Of a DNA stretch of 64,000 bases, positions 60,701-64,000 are shown piece by piece. Location: the NCBI RefSeq assembly GCF_007829955.1, contig NZ_VIWX01000001.1:992001-1056000 (forward strand), read 5' to 3'. The notes beneath the pieces are model-generated. The model had not been told where the DNA came from, searched no databases, and saw only the letters and a list, made by a program, of their open reading frames with translations. Both the position numbers and the translations under genes were made by a program. Position 1 is the stretch's first letter, and every line of letters begins with the position of its first letter. Source of the stretch: Saccharopolyspora dendranthemae. Lineage in GTDB: Bacteria > Actinomycetota > Actinomycetes > Mycobacteriales > Pseudonocardiaceae.

Positions 60701-61063
60701 ATGAGCTACCGGCCCCACGACCCCTACGACCGGTACGACGACGACCCGTACCGGCACGAACGCGACCACCGGCCCCGCCGGCGTCCCGGGCAGGTCGGCG
60801 ACACCGTTGCTCGGATCGTGCGGATCGTCGTGTCGATCGTGCTGCTCGTGTTCGCCCTGCACGTGCTGTTCGTGGTGCTCGACGCCAACCAGGGCAACGG
60901 CTTCGTGTCGTTCATCTACACCCTCGCCCAGACCTTCGTGCTCGGCCTCGGCGACGTCTTCACCCCCGACGACGCGATGCTCGGCGTCATCCTCAACTAC
61001 GCGCTCGCCGCGTTGATCTGGTGGATCGTCGGCGAGTTCATCATCAAGATCATCCGCCGCTGA
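60701..61063 (+). CDS. small membrane protein
   Basis: 120 aa. N-terminal ~33 residues are Tyr/Asp/Arg-rich; then two hydrophobic segments, IVVSIVLLVFALHVLFVVL and LNYALAALIWWIVGEFIIKI, with a short loop. No family identified. ATG at 60701; no clear ribosome-binding site. Confidence 0.7.
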   Translation: MSYRPHDPYDRYDDDPYRHERDHRPRRRPGQVGDTVARIVRIVVSIVLLVFALHVLFVVLDANQGNGFVSFIYTLAQTFVLGLGDVFTPDDAMLGVILNYALAALIWWIVGEFIIKIIRR

Positions 61064-61185
61064 CGACGACCTCGGGCACGACCGCACCCAACAGCCCGCG
61101 TGGTGAAGTCGATGATCATCGCACCCGACAGAATCGGTGCAGCAACGGTCGGGTGGACGTGGCCGGTGCGTCGCACGATGGGGAC

Positions 61186-61974
61186 ATGGACGACACGACC
61201 CTGGTGACCCGCTTCCTCCGCGACGGATTCGTCAAGCTGGAGGGAGCGGTTGCGCCCCGCGTGGCAGCGGACTGCGCGCGGCTGCTGTGGCAGGAGACCG
61301 GGTGCGACCCGGACGATCCGACGACGTGGACGGAACCCGTGCATTGGGTGGGAAGCATGGCGCAGGGCCCGTTCGCCGCCGCGCCCAACTCACCAGCCCT
61401 GCACCACGCGTACGACCTGCTGACCGGCGCGGGGAGCTGGGAACCGAGGTACTCGCTCGGCACCTTCCCGCTGCGCTTCCCGCACGAGCAGGAGCACGAC
61501 GACGCCGGCTGGCACATCGAGGGCAGCTACGCGGTGGAAGGCGAGACCTGGCCCTTCACCAATCTCCGCTCGCACGGCCGGGCGCTGCTCATGCTGTTCC
61601 TGTTCAGCGAAGTCGGGGAACACGACGCGCCGACCCGGATTCGGGTCGGTTCACACCTCGACGTGCCGACGGTGCTGGAACCGCACGGGGAACAGGGCGC
61701 GAGCGGACTCGCCATTGCACCGGAGCTCGTCTCGGCGTCCGACCACCGGCCACTCGCCCTCGCCACGGGGTCGCCGGGCGACGTCTTCCTGTGCCATCCG
61801 TTCCTGGTGCACGCGGCTCAGCCGCACCGAGGAACCCGGCCGCGATTCATGGCCCAGCCGCCGCTCCTGCCGAGCGCGCCGTACGAACTGGAACGAGCCG
61901 ACGGCGCTCACTCACCGGTGGAGATCGCCATCCGCCGCGGCCTGGGACGGGAAACCCCCGGCCCCGTCCGCTAG
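61186..61974 (+). CDS. phytanoyl-CoA dioxygenase-family oxygenase
   Basis: 262-aa predicted Fe(II)/2-oxoglutarate oxygenase of the PhyH family. The iron motif is HIEGSY (H-x-E), in GWHIEGSYAVEGE, and the distal His-Arg is HAAQPHRGTRPRF. The N-terminal LRDGFVKLEGAVAPRVAADC is typical. ATG at 61186 is used; the longer frame (61021) overlaps the previous gene and is not supported. Substrate unknown. Repeat element downstream. Confidence 0.85.
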   Translation: MDDTTLVTRFLRDGFVKLEGAVAPRVAADCARLLWQETGCDPDDPTTWTEPVHWVGSMAQGPFAAAPNSPALHHAYDLLTGAGSWEPRYSLGTFPLRFPHEQEHDDAGWHIEGSYAVEGETWPFTNLRSHGRALLMLFLFSEVGEHDAPTRIRVGSHLDVPTVLEPHGEQGASGLAIAPELVSASDHRPLALATGSPGDVFLCHPFLVHAAQPHRGTRPRFMAQPPLLPSAPYELERADGAHSPVEIAIRRGLGRETPGPVR

Positions 61975-62008
61975 AGGTGGTCCCGCAGGGGCTCGTGCGT
62001 CACCAGAT

Positions 62009-62076
62009 CCCAGTTTTAGTCCAAACTGAGCGGACATTTCGGACATGATCATGGCTCGGTTTGGACTAAAACTGGG
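62009..62076. repeat. dispersed 68-bp palindromic repeat, intact copy
   Basis: Same sequence as the copy at 34817 but for one base (GAGCGGACA for GAGCCGACA). Between convergent oxygenase and XRE-type regulator genes; a possible bidirectional terminator. Confidence 0.92.
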
Positions 62077-62155
62077 ACTTGGCGAGCAACTTCCTCACCT
62101 GACCCGCCCTTTCCCGTGCCGTGCGGCGTCGCGGGGGTGGGCCGTTGGTGGGGCT

Positions 62156-62195
62156 GGATTTCAGCGATCCTGTTAGGGATGGATTTCAGCGATCC
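62156..62195. repeat. 15-bp direct repeat at the end of the regulator gene
   Basis: GGATTTCAGCGATCC at 62156-62170 is repeated at 62181-62195. The second copy contains the TGA stop of the minus-strand regulator gene. Confidence 0.8.
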
Positions 62196-63046
62196 GCTGG
62201 GTTGTGGGCTTCTCGCCTGGTGGGCGGGATGCTTCCGGCTGCGCTGGAGGCGAGCAGCGTCAGCTTCTCGGCGCTGTCGGAGCCCGGGTCCGGGTGGAGG
62301 ATGACCAGCGCTTGGCCCGGGCTTCCCTCGACGCCGAGGCGTTCGCGGTTGAGCACCAGGTCACCGACCTGCGGGTGGTCCACGCGCATCGGAGCCGCCG
62401 CGCACACCAGCACGTCGTGGCGGGCCCAGATGCGGCTGAAGCGGGAGCTCGCGAGGCTCAGCTCGCCGACGATCTCGATGTAGCGGGGATCATCGGTGTC
62501 GGTGCCGACGGACTTGCGGAAACCCGCGACCGCGCTCACCGAATCCCTCTCCCAGTCCGGGTAGAGAGCCTGCTCGGCGGGGTCCAGGAACATGTCGCGC
62601 AGCCGGTTGGTGCCCGGCGCGAGCCGCGGTGACAGCGCGACCGCCAGCGAGTTGGCGGCCAGCACATCGAGGTAGCGGCTCTCCACGAATGCCGGAAGGC
62701 CAAGGGATTCCAAAAGTTTCGCGGTGCTCGGGCGGACCTTCTCGCGCCCCGGCGTGCGGGTGCGCTTGGGCTTCGCCGCCGCGAGGCGCAGCAGGTACTC
62801 CGTCGCCGCGTCGTCGAGCAGCAGCACGCGCGCCAGCGACTCCAGCACCTGCACAGACGGGTTGCGGTCGCGGCCCTGCTCCAAGCGCAGGTAGTAGTCG
62901 GCGCTGATGCCCGCGAGCATCGCGACCTCCTCCCGGCGCAGTCCCGGCACGCGCCGCACACCGCTCACCGGGATCCCGGCCAGCTCCGGCGTGACGAGCT
63001 CACGACGAGCGCGCACGAACTCGCCCAGCAGGTTCTCCTCACCCAT
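62186..63046 (-). CDS. XRE-family regulator with MmyB-like ligand domain
   Basis: 286-aa transcription factor. N-terminal HTH: GVRRVPGLRREEVAMLAGIS, then DYYLRLEQGRDRNPSVQVLE. The C-terminal part (from about residue 105) is MmyB-like, with SLAVALSPRLAPGTNRLRDM and DHPQVGDLVLNRERLGVEG. The gene is divergent from an alpha/beta hydrolase gene, a typical arrangement in which the regulator represses its neighbour. ATG start at 63046. Confidence 0.92.
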   Translation of the reverse strand: MGEENLLGEFVRARRELVTPELAGIPVSGVRRVPGLRREEVAMLAGISADYYLRLEQGRDRNPSVQVLESLARVLLLDDAATEYLLRLAAAKPKRTRTPGREKVRPSTAKLLESLGLPAFVESRYLDVLAANSLAVALSPRLAPGTNRLRDMFLDPAEQALYPDWERDSVSAVAGFRKSVGTDTDDPRYIEIVGELSLASSRFSRIWARHDVLVCAAAPMRVDHPQVGDLVLNRERLGVEGSPGQALVILHPDPGSDSAEKLTLLASSAAGSIPPTRREAHNPADR

Positions 63047-63169
63047 TCCTCCAGCGTAGGCGGCCGTGCGGGGGTGTGCCTGGTCCTGTCAGCCCCAGGG
63101 TCGCGGGGGCTCTGGTTGTGCCCGCCGACCGGCGGCACCGTGGCCCTCACATCGACACGAGGAGCATCC

Positions 63170-63880
63170 ATGACCACGTTCCTGCTGGTGCACGGCGCAT
63201 GGCACACCGGTCAAGCCTGGGACCGCGTGGTCCCCCTGCTGGACGGACACCGGGTTCTCACCCCGACCCTGACCGGGTACGGCGAGACCGCGCACCTGCT
63301 CGGCCCCGAGGTGGGCATGCACACCCACGCCGACGACGTCGTCCGGCTGATCCTCGCCGAGGACCTGCACGACGTCGTGCTCGTCGGCCACAGCTACGCC
63401 GGCCTGGTCATCTCGCACGCGGCCAACCAGGTCCCCGACAGGATCGCTCAGCTCGTCTACCTCGACGCCATGGTCCCGGAGGACGACGAGACCGCAGCCG
63501 ACGTCATGCCCCAGGCGAAGAAGGGCATCGACCTCGCCCTGCGCTCCGAGAGCGGGTTCCGGGTACCACCGCCGCCCGAGACCGCGGAAGGGCGGTTCGG
63601 CGTCACCGACCCCGAGGACCTCGCCTGGCTGCGGCAGATGCTCTCCGACCAGCCCGTCGGAGCACTCCAGCAACGCGTCCGCCTGGACGACCCGGTGGCG
63701 CGCGCGATCCCCCGAGTGCACATCCACTGCACCGACGTCCCCGCGGGCTTCTCCCGACGCCCCGTCCCCACCCACCAGCGCAACGGCGACCCGGAGGTCG
63801 TCTGGGACCTGCCCACCGGCCACGACTGCATGATCACCACGCCGAAAGCATTGGCGGAACTGCTCCTCCGCCTGGCTTGA
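63170..63880 (+). CDS. alpha/beta hydrolase
   Basis: 236-aa alpha/beta-hydrolase fold enzyme of the EstC/salicylate-esterase-like group. Oxyanion region FLLVHGAWHTG, nucleophile elbow GHSYAG with Ser, an Asp following LVYLDAMVPEDD as probable part of the triad, and the C-terminal His in TGHDCMIT. Start ATG at 63170 with GAGG about 7 bp upstream; the longer frames at 63074 are not supported. Likely regulated by the divergent MmyB-type regulator. Confidence 0.9.
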   Translation: MTTFLLVHGAWHTGQAWDRVVPLLDGHRVLTPTLTGYGETAHLLGPEVGMHTHADDVVRLILAEDLHDVVLVGHSYAGLVISHAANQVPDRIAQLVYLDAMVPEDDETAADVMPQAKKGIDLALRSESGFRVPPPPETAEGRFGVTDPEDLAWLRQMLSDQPVGALQQRVRLDDPVARAIPRVHIHCTDVPAGFSRRPVPTHQRNGDPEVVWDLPTGHDCMITTPKALAELLLRLA

Positions 63881-63991
63881 ACAGGCCGCGCACCGCTCCA
63901 TTCCGCTGAACCCCGGTCGAACCACAGAACCTGGGGTGATTGGCAGGACTAGGGTCGCTCACGACGTTCCCCGCAGGCGTTGGGAGATGAG

Positions 63992-64000
63992 ATGCCCGCA
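63992..64000 (+). CDS. possible start of a next gene (cut by window end)
   Basis: ATGCCCGCA preceded by GGGAG with 5-bp spacing, so a new plus-strand gene may start here. Three codons are visible, and nothing can be said about the product. Confidence 0.3.

Noticed and set aside
1..64000. tRNA or rRNA genes
   Set aside because: No cloverleaf with a TTCGAnTCC T-arm block or rRNA core sequence was noticed on either strand by eye; a covariance-model scan would settle this.

Overview
This window looks like chromosome from a high-GC actinomycete of the Pseudonocardiaceae, most likely Saccharopolyspora or a close relative. The evidence is the very GC-rich third codon positions, frequent GTG/TTG starts, an mIHF gene, a conservon (cvn) operon, PE/PPE/EspG-type secretion proteins, an XRE-DUF5753/DUF397 regulator pair and DUF3558 lipoproteins. 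The genus is an inference; no rRNA or tRNA gene was seen.

Left half (1-39 kb) is a housekeeping backbone read mostly on the minus strand, interleaved with accessory blocks. Reading right to left the backbone is mihF-gmk-rpoZ-coaBC-metK, then priA, then def-fmt-rsmB, then rpe-ribD-ribE-ribBA-ribH-PH-domain gene, then uvrC-rapZ. This gene order is that of Mycobacterium tuberculosis Rv1388 to Rv1421. It supplies nucleotide/CoA/SAM precursors, formyl-Met processing, rRNA methylation, riboflavin synthesis, excision repair and RNase adaptor functions. The accessory blocks between backbone segments hold trmL and a YwaF-like membrane protein, a GNAT acetyltransferase, a secreted orphan protein, a complete conservon, a lipoprotein polysaccharide deacetylase, a DUF4015 glycosidase-like protein, a P450, a secreted gamma-glutamyltransferase, a yeast-type cytosine deaminase, an OsmC protein, an amino-acid permease, an FKBP, an MFS transporter, a dihydroorotate-dehydrogenase-like enzyme and a GH172/DUF2961 protein.

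A family of 68-74 bp imperfect palindromes lies at several block junctions. Four copies are almost identical, and two diverged relatives sit at about 3.8 and 30.0 kb. One near-identical copy is split near its centre by a complete 1,317-bp IS3-family element with a GGAC target duplication.

Right half (39-64 kb) is accessory. Immediately upstream of mihF is a minus-strand type VII secretion substrate cluster (PE-like, DUF3558 lipoprotein, Gly-rich PPE-like, EspG chaperone, membrane proteins, YbaB, an EspC-like small protein and a large WXG-like protein) with no ESX core gene in view. From 46 to 57.4 kb lie an XRE/DUF397 pair, a Q/W-rich membrane protein and two diverging copies of one module. 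Each module has a small W-x-x-G helical protein, a 410-450 aa protein with a WXG-type N-terminus and a hydrophobic middle, a ~210-220 aa partner, and one to three small membrane proteins. This duplicated module is the most promising candidate for an undescribed system. The remainder holds GNAT, orphan secreted and membrane proteins, a phytanoyl-CoA-dioxygenase-like enzyme, an XRE/MmyB-type regulator and an alpha/beta hydrolase.
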